Assembly (NCBI GenBank): GCA_030728235.1
Contig: JANRAA010000162.1
Location: forward strand, 998 to 25,177
Direction: 5' to 3'
Source: Flavobacteriales bacterium
Lineage (GTDB): Bacteria; Bacteroidota; Bacteroidia; Flavobacteriales_D; Sanyastnellaceae
DNA length: 24,180 nucleotides
A model generated the notes under the pieces. It saw nothing but the letters and a program-made list of their open reading frames with translations. It had not been told where the DNA came from and made no database searches. A program made the translations under genes and the position numbers. Positions 23,416 to 24,180 of the stretch are shown piece after piece. Numbering within the stretch: position 1 is the first letter of the stretch; each line of letters opens with the position of its first letter.

Positions 23416-24180
23416 TTAAAAGTTCAAATCTTTACTTTCCTGCAAGAAAGGATGGTTCACAGGAATCAACGGTGCTTTGCTCAACCTTGTGAGAGTCACA
23501 AAGAGGAACAGACCAAAGAAACCGAGGAACATACCAACTTCCATCCATCCAAACACATTGTGATTGAACATAGTTCCAGGAATAACAAGCAGATAAACAT
23601 CCACGAAGTGGCCTACAAAAATGAGGACAGCAACCGGCAGGATGAGGCTCACATTGCGTTTCGCGTCACGAGCGATCATGACATAGAAAGGCACTGCGAA
23701 GTTGATAAAGAACATTACCAAATAAGGAACCTTGTAGTCTGTAAAGCGAGATACAAAGTACGTTACCTCTTCTGGAATGTCTGAGTACCAAATGAGCATA
23801 AACTGGCTAAACCAAAGGTAGCTCCATAGCATTGAGATGGCGAACATCCATTTGGCAAGATCGTGCACGTGCGATTGGTTCATTTCTGAGAAATGACCCT
23901 TTGAGCGCAACCACAACAAAATCACTAGCGTGAAAATCATGCAGCTCACCCACATACCCGAGAACACGTACCATCCAAACAAAGTAGAGAACCAGTGCGT
24001 GTCGATAGACATGATCCAGTCCCAAGCCAAAGTTGAAGAGAACACCGCGAAGAACACCAAGAAAAGTGCTGAGCGACGGTACATTTTGTAGTGAATAACA
24101 GTTCCACCTTCAACGTCTTCTTGCAAAGACCACTTTCAGAACAACCGAGCACATATGATGAACGTCGCCAACTAGATGAT
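23416..24180 (-). CDS. actF: Alternative complex III subunit ActF, C-terminal part (5' end outside window, two in-frame stops)
   Basis: The C-terminal half of the ActF-type quinone-binding integral membrane subunit of alternative complex III, which passes quinol electrons to the oxidase. Recognisable segments are SLQEDVEGGTV, LAWDWIMSIDTHWFSTLFGWY, HDLAKWMFAISMLWSYLWFSQFMLIWYSDIPEEVTYF and IPGTMFNHNVFGWMEVGMFLG, with six membrane helices. The gene continues past the window end. Reading the same frame upstream of SLQEDVEGG gives CARLF-stop-KWSLQED and further up II-stop-LATFI, which still looks like ActF (helix, then ARLFRKWSL). The TGA (24136-24138) and TAG (24172-24174) therefore appear to replace Arg and Tyr codons. 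They may be contig-end errors or real damage. The coding stretch without a stop is 23416-24135. Confidence 0.82.

Noticed and set aside
24136..24138. TGA in actF as selenocysteine or recoded codon
   Set aside because: A TAG also interrupts the frame, the family has Arg there by pattern, and no selenocysteine insertion hairpin is apparent.
1..24180. CRISPR arrays, insertion sequences, attachment sites, tRNA genes
   Set aside because: No regularly spaced repeats, transposase-like frames, flanking direct repeats or cloverleaf-like segments were seen.

Overview
The window looks like a chromosomal segment of an aerobic member of the Bacteroidota, most likely Flavobacteriales-like. The evidence is the gene content: the end of an alternative complex III (ActF) feeding coxB and coxA, two proteins with C-terminal type IX secretion sorting domains, phylum-typical CoxB and proline dehydrogenase, DUF3667 and DUF4258-like proteins, and start regions with TAnnTTTG-type boxes in place of strong Shine-Dalgarno sites. 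I see no tRNA, rRNA, CRISPR array, insertion sequence or phage gene.

Layout. 1-3040 (+): the 3' end of an operon joined by ATGA overlaps. It holds a gene tail, a 179-residue protein with weak resemblance to a UDP-sugar 2-epimerase C-terminus, and an 811-residue protein made of two tandem glycosyltransferase units. 3042-4947 (-): a LEA14-like lipoprotein and an M20 dipeptidase. 5095-8103 (+): typA/bipA and proline dehydrogenase. 8100-11609: a five-haem cytochrome (-) and a PQQ sugar dehydrogenase (+), divergent and both apparently T9SS cargo. 11606-11998 (-): a small anchored DUF4258-like protein. 12157-15316 (+): a coupled operon of ABC ATPase, FtsX/MacB-like permease, DUF3299 lipoprotein and zinc-ribbon DUF3667 membrane protein. 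15309-17079 (-): a secreted unknown and trhO. 17374-17565 (+): a 63-residue conserved-looking small protein. 17535-24180 (-): a tight run actF-coxB-coxA-outer membrane protein-ruvB-queG.

How the parts fit. ActF, CoxB and CoxA form the aerobic quinol-to-oxygen respiratory chain, and proline dehydrogenase supplies electrons to quinone. The cytochrome/PQQ pair could be a surface oxidation module. TrhO and QueG both modify tRNA position 34. The ABC operon appears to serve the cell envelope or metal handling, but its substrate is unknown.

Points that stand out: the internally duplicated glycosyltransferase; five convergent gene junctions that all abut or overlap; -7-like boxes only 4-6 nt before four start codons, suggesting leaderless transcripts; a His-rich insert in CoxB; and two in-frame stops in actF at the window edge. 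I do not see a clear new defence or mobile system. The ABC-DUF3299-DUF3667 operon and the first-region sugar genes are the least explained parts.
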